Source of the DNA: Gammaproteobacteria bacterium
GTDB taxonomy: Bacteria; Pseudomonadota; Gammaproteobacteria; Ga0077536
DNA: 64,000 bases
NCBI GenBank assembly: GCA_009692365.1
Contig: SHZJ01000004.1
Span: 62,001-126,000 of the forward strand
Direction of reading: 5' to 3'
The translations under genes were made by a program, and so were the position numbers. The notes under the pieces are model-generated. The model saw nothing but the letters and a program-made list of their open reading frames with translations. It was not told the DNA's origin and searched no databases. Of the stretch, positions 25,932-36,200 are shown piece after piece. Numbering within the stretch: position 1 is the stretch's first letter; the number at the start of each line of letters is the position of its first letter.

Positions 25932-26636
25932 GTGCTGAAGTCTATTTTGAACATGAGCGCGCTGACCAACTTGGTAGCGCTGCTAATCGCAGTGGTGGGG
26001 TATTTCATGCCGCGCTACGGCGACCTCGTCACTGCCGCTGGGGTGTTTGCGCTCTCGGGCGCTATCACCAACTGGCTCGCGATTTACATGCTCTTTGACC
26101 GGGTGCCCTATTTGTACGGATCGGGTGTCATTCCGATGCGCTTCGAAGAATTTAAGGCCGGAATTAAACACCTCATCGTGACGGAGTTTTTCTCGCGTGC
26201 CCATATCGAGCGTTTCTTCGCGCAACACGGTGCGAGTTCCGCCGCTGCCCTGAGCGCGCGCATCGATTTCGACCGCGTGTTTGTGCTGTTGGTGGACGCC
26301 ATCACCGAGTCGCCCATGGGGCCGGCGCTCAATATGATGGGTGGACGCAAGGCGCTGGAACCCCTGAAAGACCCCATCGTGGCCAAACTCCGCGGCGTGC
26401 TGGAGGAATTAGCGACGAATCCGGGCGGTGCGGGCGAGGGGGACTTTACCGACGGCCTAGTCCGCCAAGTCGAGCAAATCATCGACAGCCGGTTGGCCGA
26501 ACTCACCCCCCAGAAGGTCAAGGAAATCGTCGAAGAAATGATCCGCCGCCATCTGGGTTGGCTGGTGTTGTGGGGTGGCGTGTTTGGTGGCTTGATCGGT
26601 CTGGCGGTGCAGTTGCTCGAACGCTGGCAGGCTTAG
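25932..26636 (+). CDS. DUF445-family inner-membrane protein
   Basis: A 234-residue membrane protein with an N-terminal pair of helices (LVALLIAVVGYFMPR and AGVFALSGAITNWLAIYMLF), a helical soluble middle, and a C-terminal helix (LGWLVLWGGVFGGLIGLAVQLL). The GAITNWLAIYMLF segment followed by GSGVIPMRFEEFK is typical of the DUF445 (YheB/YjiN-like) group, whose function is unknown. The start is GTG 25932; an ATG seven codons later is possible. It lies 37 bp after the EthD gene but shares no obvious function with it, and is convergent with the broken acyltransferase. Confidence 0.75.
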   Translation: MLKSILNMSALTNLVALLIAVVGYFMPRYGDLVTAAGVFALSGAITNWLAIYMLFDRVPYLYGSGVIPMRFEEFKAGIKHLIVTEFFSRAHIERFFAQHGASSAAALSARIDFDRVFVLLVDAITESPMGPALNMMGGRKALEPLKDPIVAKLRGVLEELATNPGGAGEGDFTDGLVRQVEQIIDSRLAELTPQKVKEIVEEMIRRHLGWLVLWGGVFGGLIGLAVQLLERWQA

Positions 26637-26669
26637 CCGGCTGACGCACCGCGTTAGGCGCGTGCCAGC

Positions 26670-27720
26670 TCACCAACCAAGCAGAAAACGGCTGCGACTT
26701 TTTAAGCCTAGTTTAATCAGCTGCGCCAGCAAGATGCTCAGGGCTAATACCGTGGGTGCTGTCAGCACGAAACTAAAAAAGCCTGGCAGCACTTGGGCCG
26801 CATTCAGCACGCCGCTCCGCTTAAGCAAGACCAACACCCAAGGGTGCAGAAAATAGATAGCGAAGCTCAGCGTGGCAAGATAATCTAAGCCCGCAATATG
26901 GCGTTGTTCGTAGCGCTTGAGCACAGACAACGCAAACAAACACAGGACTAGTTTCTGGACGAGGATAAGGTCGATGCCAGCAAACGAAAATATTGAGTGT
27001 TTGTGAAAATTGCCAAAGCCGGGTTCCAGGATGGCTTGCCCCACGGCCAGTGCGAATACCCCCAGCCCGAGTGCTACCGTTTTGTTCTCGAGGAATTTAA
27101 ACAGCCGCACTCGCGCGGCCGAACACATAATGCCGGCCAGGTAAGCCGGCAAAAAATAAATCACCGAATGCACGGGTGAAAAATTGCCCGTGGGCCGCCT
27201 TGCCAGCAGCGCCAACCCCAGAAAACTTACGAAAAATAGCCAGTTGTGTGCGGCGCGGGAGGGTTGTCTGCCAGACACACAGCGGTGCCAGAAAAAAAAT
27301 TATCCTGATAAAAGTGACGTACCAGTAACCCCTAAAAAGCTCGCCGGTCCACAGGCGGCGCGCGGCCAGCGCCAGATATTCTGCCCAGCCCGCCGCCCAA
27401 CTGGCCGCCAGCGCTTGGTTGCCGTCGCTGGTGCCGGGCTGCGCGGTAAATAACAGGAGGCCGGCCAGAGACAGGATTAAGTACGGCCCGAGAACGTATT
27501 TTATTTTCTGGCTGATAAACCGCGCATGGTCGAATTGGCGGGCATTCAAATGATGAAAAAGAAATCCTGAGATAAAAACAAACAGCGCCGACCCACCCTT
27601 AATGAGGTTGGCAAGGATTTTCTCGCCCACGGTGTCGATATGCCAGAAAGCATAAGAATGGCCGGCCACTATCAGGAGGATTGCTACCCCTCTAAAATAA
27701 TTTAGCGAATTAATTTGCAC
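26670..27720 (-). pseudogene. acyltransferase 3 (OafA-like) gene split by a frameshift
   Basis: Two overlapping minus-strand frames together make one polytopic acyltransferase-3 protein, a membrane enzyme that O-acylates surface glycans. The N-terminal part (from GTG 27720; an upstream TTG at 27837 is less likely) has LNYFRGVAILLIVAGHSYAFW with the essential Arg and His, then GSALFVFISGFLF and GYWYVTFIRIIFFLAPL. The C-terminal part resumes in another frame at about 27278 (RAAHNWLFFVSFLGLALL) and ends YFLHPWVLVLL. The frame changes at about 27250-27275. This is either a real lesion, recoding, or a base-calling error. Composition is more AT-rich than its neighbours, as often in surface-glycan genes. 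Confidence 0.75.
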
Positions 27721-28079
27721 GGCCTGGGTGCTGGCTTCAAGGTTTGGGCTGCGTCGAATAACTCGGCGACGGTCGGTGTTGGCGTGTCGCCCGGTCGTGG
27801 CCGGGCCCGCCGCCGCACCGCCAGCCAGGCGCGGCAATGATGCGCGGCGGTTAAGCGCCCTCGCGGCGCCGCCGTTCCGGGTTGGTTGGGGTTTTTCAGC
27901 CTACTGAAGTCGAGCGGGGTTGGGCGCCAGTCATCGTGGCGTCAACAATAGCGCACCCGCAGCCCAAATGGGGGCCGCCGGCGAGCAGGAACCGGGCGGG
28001 GCAAAAAGACAGGACTGCAGGTCAACGGGCCGTTTATAGTTCCCCTAGACAACGCTCGGGGTCGGGCGGGAGGCTGAAA

Positions 28080-30110
28080 ATGAAGAGGCTTGAGGAAACG
28101 CAAGAGGTTTTTGGCCCGCGCGCGCAGCGCACCGGGGGGCGCCTGTGGGGGCTGTCGCGGCGGGGCTGGCTGTTCATGATCTTGCTGGCGCTGAGCGCGA
28201 CGGGTGGGCTGGGGTTCACCTTTGCGCGCGCGCCGGTGTATCGCAGTTCGGCAACCCTGCTGGTGGAGCCGGCGCGCAATCGCGCGGACTCCCTGCGCTC
28301 GCAGGACGACCAGAACGGTTTCCTCAGTGCGCCGCCGGACAACCTACAGGCGCTGGCCACTGAACGACAGCGCTTTTTGAGCCCCGTGGTGGTGGCGCAG
28401 GTGGCCCAGCAATTCACGGCGGAATTACGCGCGCTGGGCGCCGAATTGAGCCCCGAGGCCGGCTTGCAGGCCATGCTCAACGTCGAATATGACGCCGCCA
28501 CCAACCTGATACAAGTGGGGCTGGACGGGGCAAACCCGGCCCTGCAACAGCGCCTATTGGTCGCTTGGTTAGCAGCCTATGAGGTGGCGCGCACGGTCTC
28601 GAACACCACGACGCACAGCACGACTGGGGCGGGGTTGCAGCTTGAGCTACAGCAACTCGAGGCGCGCATTGCGACCCAACGTAGCGCGCTCGACGCCTAC
28701 CGGGAGCGCCACGGGATTGTCTCGAGCGACCGCACCGAGAACCGCGAAGCGGCGAAGTTACGGGGCCTGAATGACTCGCTCAACACCGCTGAGGAAGAAG
28801 AATTAAAAGCGACGGCCTATCTGGCCGCCGTCACGCGGGCGATTGAGCTCGGCGAGCCGGTGACCCAAGACCGCGACCGCGCCGCGCTTGAGCGCTTGAC
28901 CGAGCGCATCGCGGTGCTGCGCGATCAGGTGCGCGCCAACGCCGATCGCTACACCGATAAATTTGCCCAGATCGCGCCGGAAATTATGGATTCGCAAAAG
29001 GCGCTAGCGCAGGCCGAACGTGACCTCGCCGCCCAGCAAGAAACCGCGACCCGGGAGGTGCGCAGCCAGGCGCAAACGCAGTTGGCCAGCGTGCGTAGCC
29101 ACAAGGCTTCGTTGCTCGTGGAACAAGCGGCGCTGCGGGGTGCGCTGACCCGCTTTGCGCAGCACTTCGAGGCATTCACCCTGCAGCAAGAGCAACTGCT
29201 GGATCTCGAAGCGCAGGCTAAGCCGCTGCGCGAACGGCTGGTTCAAACCGAAGTAGCCGGTGCTGAATTGCTACCCACCGTCAGTGTGCTGTCGCCCCCC
29301 GACCTGCCGTTGCAGTCCAGTCGGCCGGACTATGGGCGAGATGCCGCGATCAGCGTCGCCGGCGCCTTTGCCTTCGCCCTGCTGGGGGTGTGGCTGACGG
29401 AGTTTCTGAGTCGACGGGCGCTGGCCGAGCCCAGTGCGAACGAGGCGCCGCCGGTGGTCTATGCGGCGAATCCCCCAACGGTGTGGCCCGTGCTGTCGCC
29501 GCCCGCCCCGAATGCCTACGCGCAGGCGGCCCCAGGGACGTTGGCGTTGCCACCCGCCGCGGCGGGGCTGCCGCGCGAACTGCTGCCGGCCGAGGTGCGG
29601 GCGCTGCTGGCTACCGCCGACGACCCCACCAAGCTGATGATCGCGATGCTGATGAGCGGCGTGGACGGTGTGGAGTTAGGCCAGTTTGAGTGGGCCAACG
29701 CGCGTGCTGACGGCGTGCTGCAGGTTGGTATGCCACCGCGTGAGGTGCGCTTAAATGCGCCTTATGCGGCGCTTTTGGGTCGCCTTGCGCAGGAGGATGC
29801 CGCCTCGGGTGGCGTGGTGGTGCCCGGTTTGACGCGCGCGCGCGACCCCACCGAACTCTCAGCCGTGTTGCTGTACCTCGCCCATGACGCCGGGCTTGCG
29901 CACCCGGAGGAAATCACCTTGGAGGCCCTGCGGCATACCTATTTTGCGTTTCTTGTACGCCAAGGGTTAAAGCTCGGCGAGTTGCCGCGGCTGGGGGGGC
30001 CGCTCGCGCCCGGCGTGCTGGCCAGCTACGCGCGCTACTCGCCCCCCGGCGTGGCGCTCGCGCTGGAAGAGGTACCTCTAGACTATCCGGGGTTGACGGC
30101 GGCGGCGTGA
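28080..30110 (+). CDS. Wzz/GumC-like chain-length protein fused to a degenerate tyrosine-recombinase domain
   Basis: A 676-residue protein. TM1 is at about 29-49. A periplasmic Wzz-type part follows, with the conserved YRSSATLLVEP and coiled coils near 185-250 and 300-390. TM2 is at about 421-441 and a Pro/Ala-rich linker at 447-498. The cytoplasmic tail, 499-660, aligns with the catalytic domain of XerD-like recombinases: LLPAEVRALLATAD, GVDGVELGQFEW for GLR-x-SEL-x-x-L, EALRHTYFAFLVRQG for H-x-LRH-x-FATHL, RLGGP for LLGH, and Tyr650. ArgI is Asp529, the first His is Glu615, and the H/W is Gly640, so strand exchange is unlikely. A BY-kinase usually occupies this position. GGGAGG lies about 7 bp before ATG 28080. 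Confidence 0.75.
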   Translation: MKRLEETQEVFGPRAQRTGGRLWGLSRRGWLFMILLALSATGGLGFTFARAPVYRSSATLLVEPARNRADSLRSQDDQNGFLSAPPDNLQALATERQRFLSPVVVAQVAQQFTAELRALGAELSPEAGLQAMLNVEYDAATNLIQVGLDGANPALQQRLLVAWLAAYEVARTVSNTTTHSTTGAGLQLELQQLEARIATQRSALDAYRERHGIVSSDRTENREAAKLRGLNDSLNTAEEEELKATAYLAAVTRAIELGEPVTQDRDRAALERLTERIAVLRDQVRANADRYTDKFAQIAPEIMDSQKALAQAERDLAAQQETATREVRSQAQTQLASVRSHKASLLVEQAALRGALTRFAQHFEAFTLQQEQLLDLEAQAKPLRERLVQTEVAGAELLPTVSVLSPPDLPLQSSRPDYGRDAAISVAGAFAFALLGVWLTEFLSRRALAEPSANEAPPVVYAANPPTVWPVLSPPAPNAYAQAAPGTLALPPAAAGLPRELLPAEVRALLATADDPTKLMIAMLMSGVDGVELGQFEWANARADGVLQVGMPPREVRLNAPYAALLGRLAQEDAASGGVVVPGLTRARDPTELSAVLLYLAHDAGLAHPEEITLEALRHTYFAFLVRQGLKLGELPRLGGPLAPGVLASYARYSPPGVALALEEVPLDYPGLTAAA

Positions 30111-30841
30111 CGGTGCGCCGGCGACGTATTTTTCGGCTCCGGGAGCGCTGCTGTTATCGCCGCTGGGGGCGGGCTGGCTGCGGGCGGCACGGAGCCGGTT
30201 TTGGCGGCCGTGGCCGACGCTTATCTAGGCTGACGCCGGAGCCGGCGAGGCCACTCTAGCGCTCGCCGTGGTGGGCTCAGTAAACCCCCATCCGCAAACC
30301 CCTGACTGCGTGCGATGGTGCGGCCTTGGTGGTGGTTCGGCATCGCAGTTCTCGCCGTCAAGGTTTTTGCGGAGCACCGTGTCCGTGAGCCCACCGCTCG
30401 GTGGCCGCAGCAGCTTGCGCTGACGGCGCGGGCCGCGCCGCTGGCGGCCCCCCCAGGCCCGCGGCGAGCCGCCGCCACGCCCTTGGCGGGTCCCCGGCGG
30501 CGGCGCCCAGCCACCCCCAACGCACCCGCGTGCCCGCCCGTGCCATCCATGCGCGGCCGACCGACGTACCGAGCTCATGTTGACGACCGTTAGTGCCCGC
30601 CGTGCCGCGCGCGCCGCGCGCCGTCCAAGCTCCGTGCGGGGGACTGGCCGGCGCACCGAGGGCAAGCGGCAGTCCCCGCTGCCGGGCCGGGCGCGACCCG
30701 GGGCACTGACGTCGCGCCCGCGGCGCCCCACCGCCCAGCGCCCCACCGCGGCGCACGCACCGGCCGCCGTGACTAAACCGGTCCCCCAGGCTGGTGCGCA
30801 ACCCGTGGTCGCGCGCGCCTGGCCCACCCCGGCGCCTGCGC
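30111..30841. other. 731-bp GC-rich gap without a supported gene
   Basis: Long open frames exist on both strands, but they are Arg/Pro/Ala-rich and typical of random GC-rich DNA. The one possible gene is 30315-30593 (+). Its N-terminus (RPWWWFGIAVLAVKVFA) could be a membrane anchor ahead of a Pro/Arg-rich tail, but it has no ribosome site or family match. No terminator hairpin with a T-run was seen after the Wzz-like gene. Confidence 0.45.
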
Positions 30842-32398
30842 ATGGCGCGCGCTAAAGGTCTGCGCCGGCTCGTTCTGGTGCTGGGCGACCAGCTGAACCT
30901 CGATGCGGCCGCTTTCGATGGCTTCGATGCCGCGCAAGACGCCGTGTGGATGGCCGAAGTGGCGGCAGAATCCACCCACGTGACGGCGTCTAAACCGCGC
31001 ACGGCGATGTTCTTGGCGGCCATGCGCCATGCCGCGCTGGCGCTGCGGGCGAAGGGGATCACGCTGCACTATACCCGGCTGGAGGATGCTGCCAATCGGG
31101 GTTCGCTGGCGGGCGAACTGGCAGCCGCCATCGAACGGTGCTCGCCCCAGTGCTTGGTCATGACCGAGCCCGGTGATTGGCGGGTGCGCACCGCCCTGGA
31201 AGGGGTGGCTGCGGCCGCCGGCTGTCCTCTGGAAATTCGCACTGACCGCTATTTTTTTAGCACCCTCGCAGACTTCGCCGCCCACGCGCACGGCCGCAAG
31301 CAGCTGCGTATGGAGTATTTTTATCGCGCGCTGCGCAAGCGTCATCAGGTGTTGATGGAGGGGGATCAGCCCCTTGGCGGGAGGTGGAATTTCGACGCCG
31401 AAAATCGCCAAGCCTTTGGCCGGACGGGCCCTCAGGGGGTGCCGGCGCGGGCCACCTTTGCGCCCGATGACGTGACCCGTGAGGTGCTGGCGCTGGTCGA
31501 CACGCACTTTGCCGACCATCCCGGCAGCCTGACCTCGTTTGCTTGGCCGGTGACCCGGGTCGCGGCACTCGAGGCTCTGCGGAGTTTTATCGCTGAGCGG
31601 CTGCCGCAGTTCGGCCGTTGGCAGGATGCGCTGTGGCCGGCAGAACCGTGGCTGTGGCACGCGCATTTATCTGCCGCCCTCAATTTGAAGTCGCTCAGTC
31701 CGCAGGAAGTGGTGGCGGCGGCCGTCGCGGCGCAGCGCGCGGGCCACGTGCCGCTGGCGAGCGTCGCGGGCTTTATCCGGCAGATTTTAGGCTGGCGCGA
31801 ATATGTGCGCGGCGTCTATTGGACCCAGATGCCGGGCTATCAGGCGCACAACGCGCTGGGCGCGACGGTGCCACTGCCGGAGTTTTACTGGACCGGGGAC
31901 ACCCCGCTGGTGTGTCTGGCCGACGCGCTCCAGCAGACCCTGGCGCACGGCTACGCCCACCACATTCAGCGCCTCATGGTAACCGGGCTGTACGCGCTGC
32001 TGTTGGGGGTGGCGCCGCAGGCCGTGCACGCGTGGTATCTCGGGGTGTATGTGGATGCAGTGGAGTGGGTGGAGTTGCCCAATACGCTCGGCATGAGCCA
32101 GGCCGCGGACGGTGGGCTGCTCGCCAGTAAGCCCTATATCGCCAGCGGCAAATATATCGAACGCATGAGCGGCGGCAGCCTGTGTGCGCGCTGTCGCTAC
32201 CAACCAGCGCTGCGCAGCGGCCCGGCGGCGTGCCCGTTCACCACCCTGTACTGGGATTTTCTGCTGCGCCACACCGCCTTACTGGCCGCCAATCCGCGCA
32301 CGGCGCTGCAGGTCAAGAATCTGGCCCGCCTCGGCGACGCGGAGCGCGCGGCGATTAGCGCACAGGCCGCCGTCATTCGCAGCGGTGACCTGCCCTAA
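30842..32398 (+). CDS. phrB: FeS-containing bacterial cryptochrome/(6-4) photolyase (PhrB-type)
   Basis: Flavoprotein that uses light to repair UV photoproducts, of the deoxyribodipyrimidine photolyase-related (FeS-BCP) group. The 518 residues include the N-terminal Rossmann part (LRRLVLVLGDQLN) and the helical FAD domain (GFIRQILGWREYVRGVYW, NTLGMSQAADGGLLASKPY). Four cysteines (Cys358, Cys448, Cys451, Cys464) have nearly the same spacing as the 4Fe-4S ligands of Agrobacterium PhrB. This group also binds a lumazine-type antenna. The start ATG 30842 is chosen because MARAKGLRRLVLVLGDQLN begins as the family does; the ribosome site is poor. It appears monocistronic. Confidence 0.9.
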   Translation: MARAKGLRRLVLVLGDQLNLDAAAFDGFDAAQDAVWMAEVAAESTHVTASKPRTAMFLAAMRHAALALRAKGITLHYTRLEDAANRGSLAGELAAAIERCSPQCLVMTEPGDWRVRTALEGVAAAAGCPLEIRTDRYFFSTLADFAAHAHGRKQLRMEYFYRALRKRHQVLMEGDQPLGGRWNFDAENRQAFGRTGPQGVPARATFAPDDVTREVLALVDTHFADHPGSLTSFAWPVTRVAALEALRSFIAERLPQFGRWQDALWPAEPWLWHAHLSAALNLKSLSPQEVVAAAVAAQRAGHVPLASVAGFIRQILGWREYVRGVYWTQMPGYQAHNALGATVPLPEFYWTGDTPLVCLADALQQTLAHGYAHHIQRLMVTGLYALLLGVAPQAVHAWYLGVYVDAVEWVELPNTLGMSQAADGGLLASKPYIASGKYIERMSGGSLCARCRYQPALRSGPAACPFTTLYWDFLLRHTALLAANPRTALQVKNLARLGDAERAAISAQAAVIRSGDLP

Positions 32399-32481
32399 GG
32401 CTGCCCCCGGTTATTGCAGCACCGGTGGACTGCGCGGCGGGTTGTGGCCCGGGTTGCTGGCACCACGAGCGGGCGGCCCGG

Positions 32482-33258
32482 CTATTCCAACACCTGCGGA
32501 TTGCCCTGCACGCCACCATCTACGGGCAGCACCGTGCCGGTCGTAAAGCTCGACGCTGCGCTGGCCAGGTACAGCGCCGCGCCCACGATTTCGTGCGGCT
32601 GCCCGCCGCGACCCAGCGGGATGCGGGCTTTGGCGCTGCGCTCAAAGGCGGCCAAGTCCCAAGCCTTCGAAATGTCGGTCAAGAACGGTCCCGGCATGAT
32701 GCAGTTCACCCGTACCTTAGGGCCATAGGCATAAGCCAATGAGCGCGTCAGCGCATTCAAACCCGCTTTGGCCGCGCCGTAGGGCTCGGACTTGGGACTG
32801 GGGGTTACTGCCGCAGTGCTCGACACATTGATAATCGAGCCGCCATCCCCGGCCGCCATATGCTTGCCCAGCAGCGCCGCCAAGCGAAACGGACCTTTGA
32901 GATTGATGGCCACGACTTTATCGAATAACTCTTCGGTGACTTCATCCAGCGCGGGGTATAGCGGGGAGAGCCCGGCGTTGTTGACCAGGATATCGACCTT
33001 GCCAAAGGTTTTGAGGGCCGCCTCCACCAAGCCGTCTAATTCCGCCCAGCGCCCCACATGACAGGCATAGGCGAGCGCGCGGCGGCCGCGCGCTGTCACT
33101 TCTTTGGCCACCTCGAGGCAGGCCTCGAGTTTGCGGCTGGCGATAATGACGTCGGCGCCGTGGTCGGCAAAAGCGAGCGCCATTGCGCGCCCCAAACCGC
33201 GACTGCCGCCGGTAATGAGGGCGACCTTGCCGGTAAGATCAAACAGATTATTGGGCAT
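32482..33258 (-). CDS. short-chain dehydrogenase/reductase
   Basis: Classical NAD(P)-dependent SDR of 258 residues. It has TGGSRGLG (16-23) for cofactor binding, NNAG near 92, Ser in INVSSTAAV, YGAAKAG with the catalytic Tyr and Lys, and PGPFLTD after the active site. The C-terminal VLPVDGGVQG is typical of gluconate 5-dehydrogenase or 3-oxoacyl reductase-like SDRs. GGAGGAAAC precedes the ATG. It lies downstream of the RND genes on the same strand (27-bp gap) and may be in their transcript. The substrate is not readable. Confidence 0.9.
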   Translation of the reverse strand: MPNNLFDLTGKVALITGGSRGLGRAMALAFADHGADVIIASRKLEACLEVAKEVTARGRRALAYACHVGRWAELDGLVEAALKTFGKVDILVNNAGLSPLYPALDEVTEELFDKVVAINLKGPFRLAALLGKHMAAGDGGSIINVSSTAAVTPSPKSEPYGAAKAGLNALTRSLAYAYGPKVRVNCIMPGPFLTDISKAWDLAAFERSAKARIPLGRGGQPHEIVGAALYLASAASSFTTGTVLPVDGGVQGNPQVLE

Positions 33259-33285
33259 GTTGTTTCCTCCAAAAAAACTCAGGTC

Positions 33286-36200
33286 TTAAGTTGACGGCGA
33301 CAGGCCGCGATGGTCGGTGGCTAACCACACGTAGAACGCCGGCACGACGAACAGCGTAAACAGCGTGCCGATGCCCAAGCCCGCCGCGATGGTCAGCCCA
33401 ATGTGCGAGCGGCTCATGGCGCCGGGGCCCATGGCAGCGAGCAGCGGCAGCATGGCCATGATCATCGTCACCGTCGTCATCAGGATAGGTCGCAGGCGGG
33501 TGGTGGCACCGGCGATGGCGGCTTCTATTTTGCTGAGGTGCTGGGTGCGCTGCAGATGGTTGGCAAATTCGACGATCAAAATGCCGTTTTTGGTGACCAA
33601 GCCGATGAGCGTGATCAGACCCACCTGAGTGTAGATGTTGATGGTGGCATAGCCCAGATTGATGAAGGCCAGCGCGCCGGCGATCGACATGGGCACCGAC
33701 ATCAGGATGATCAGCGGGTCGCGCCAGCTTTCGAACTGCGCGGCCAGCACCAGATAAATCACGAAGGCGGCGAGGAACAGCGTCACCACCAGCGCGTTAC
33801 CCTCCTGCCGGTACTGCCGGGAAGACCCGGCAAAATCATAGCTATAGCCGCTCGCCAGCAAGGTCCCTGCGGTGTCTTGCAGGTAGTCCAGCGCATCACC
33901 CATCGCCACCCCAGGGGCCGCGATGCCCTGCAGGGTGAGCGAGTTGAGCTGTTGGAACTGGGTGCGTTCGCTGGGTTCGACGCTTTGTTCAAAACTCACC
34001 AGTGCGGACATCGGCACCAACTCCCCGCTGCCGGCGCGCAGGTAGTAGGTATCCAGCAATTCCTGATTGGCGCGGAAGTGGTCCTCTACCTGCGCAATGA
34101 CTTTGTAGCTGCGGCCTTCGAGATTAAACCAATTGACGTTGTTACCGCCCAGGGCGGTGGCCAGTTCCCGGCCGATGTTCTCCATCGAAATGTCCAGAAT
34201 AGCCGCGCGATTGCGGTCGATGACCAAAGTCGTTTTGGGGCGTGCGAATTCGACCGACTTTTGCAAAAACATAAATTTGCCGCTTTTCATGGCGGTGGCC
34301 AGAAGGTCGTCCACGGCCCGATCCAGACTGGCGTAATCGCCCGGCGAGCGCACCACAAATTGCACCGGCAGACCCCGTCCCGCACCCGGCAGGCTAGGCC
34401 GCGGAAAAGCCGCCACCTGCTGCCCCACTTGCCGGTTGAGGCGGGCTTGCAAATCTTCCAGCACCTGCTGCTGGGACCGCTCGCGTTTGGCTATGGGCAC
34501 GATCTTGAAACCGCCAAAGGCGATATTCGGCGAACCGCCATAACCCAGGATGGAGAAGCTCTCGAAATATTCGGGAATTTTCTCGTAGGTCGCGAGGGTG
34601 TCGTCGACGTAGCGTCGGGTGTAGTCGATGGTGGCGGTTTCCGGGCCGCGTGAGGCCACCAGTAACACGCCCTGATCCTCGTTGGGGGCCAGTTCTTTCT
34701 GGCTGGTGAGATACAGCGGAAAAAGGCTGAGCAATACGCACAACGCGAACGCCACGAACACCGGCCAATAGGGCAGGTGCCGGCGCAGAAAACCCCGATA
34801 GAGTTCGGCCAGGGCGTTAAATCCGTGTTCCACGCGGCGCTCGAAGCCGGAGGGCGGGCCGTCGCTGAGGATGCGCGAGGCCAGCATGGGCGACAACGTG
34901 AGCGCAACCACGCCCGAGATGAGGACCGCGCCGGCGAGCGAGAAGGCGAACTCGGTGAACAGGGTGCCCACCAAGCCCCCCATGAAACCCACCGGCGCAT
35001 ACACCGCCATCAGGGTGGTGGTCATGGCGATGATGGGCAGCCACAACTCCCGTGCGCCGACCAGTGCGGCCTCGCGGCGGGTCTTCCCCTGGGCGATGTG
35101 CCGATGGACGTTTTCGACCACCACGATGGCGTCGTCCACCACCAGCCCAATGGCCAAGACCATGGCCAACAGCGTGAGTAAATTGATGGAAAAACCCATC
35201 AAAAACATCAAAAAAGCCGCCCCAACGACCGACAGGGGAACGGCGATAGCGGGGATTACGGCGGCCCGCAGCGAACCCAGCGACAGATAGATCACCAGCA
35301 GCACAATCAGCAGGCTTTCGGCGAGACTGGTGAAGACCTCCCAAATGGATTCCTGAATGAACACGCTGGCGTCGTAGGGGATGTAGACCTCGAGATCGGA
35401 GGGCATCTGGGTCTTGAGCACCGGCATGACCGCGCGCACGCGCGCTGCCACGGCCAAGGGATTGGCGCCCGGCGCGGCATCGATGCCGATGTAGGTCGCG
35501 GTTTTATTTTTGTACAGGCTGGTGGAGTTGTAGTCCTCCGCCCCCAGTTCTGCGCGAGCCACATCCCCGATGCGCACCAGCGCGTTGTTTTGCGTGCGGA
35601 CCACCAAGTCGTTGAAGTCCTGGGTGCGATTGACGTCCGTGGTGGTGGTGAGGTCCATAGCAACCAGTTTGCCGCGGGTCGCGCCCACGCCCGCCAAGTA
35701 ATTGTTTTTCTCCAACACCTCGCGCACATCGTTGGCCGTGACGTTATGCGCCGCCATGCGCCGGGGGTCGAGCCAAATGCGCATCGCGAACGCCTGGTTG
35801 CCGAAGATTTGCGCCTTGGCCACGCCCGTGATCGCTTGCAGTTGCGGGCGCACCACCCGCAAGAGGTAGTCGGCGATTTGTTGCCGCGACATGCTGGTGC
35901 TGTAGAAAGCGATGTACATGAGTGCGGTGGCGTCGCCGGTCACGGACTCGATGATGGGGTCGTCTGCCTGCTCGGGCAGGACATTGCGCTGGCTGGCCAC
36001 TTTGGATTGAATTTCCGACACCGCCGCGTGGGCGTCGTAGTTCAACTTCATGTAGACCTCGATCGTGGATAGCCCCTGTTTGCTGCTGGAGGTGATGTAG
36101 TCGATGCCATCGGCTTCGGCGATCGCCTGCTGCAGGGGCGTGGTGATAAAGCCTTTTACCAGTTCGCTGCTGGCCCCCGGATAGGGCGTGCGGACGGTGA

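Noticed and set aside
26670-27837. Two independent membrane-protein genes
   Set aside because: The first frame has the N-terminal and the second the C-terminal signatures of one acyltransferase-3 protein, and they join at one point, so a single frameshifted gene is simpler.
28080-30110. A working phage or transposon integrase
   Set aside because: The recombinase-like tail lacks three of the catalytic residues and is attached to a membrane-anchored Wzz region; no att-like repeats or phage genes were seen around it.
30315-30593. Small membrane protein gene with RPWWWFGIAVLAVKVFA
   Set aside because: The anchor-like start is attractive, but no ribosome site or family match supports it and the tail is low-complexity Pro/Arg/Ala.
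33403-34653. 416-residue plus-strand frame opposite the RND permease
   Set aside because: It is His/Gln/Gly-rich without motifs and lies wholly antisense to a well-supported pump gene; a by-product of GC-rich codon usage.
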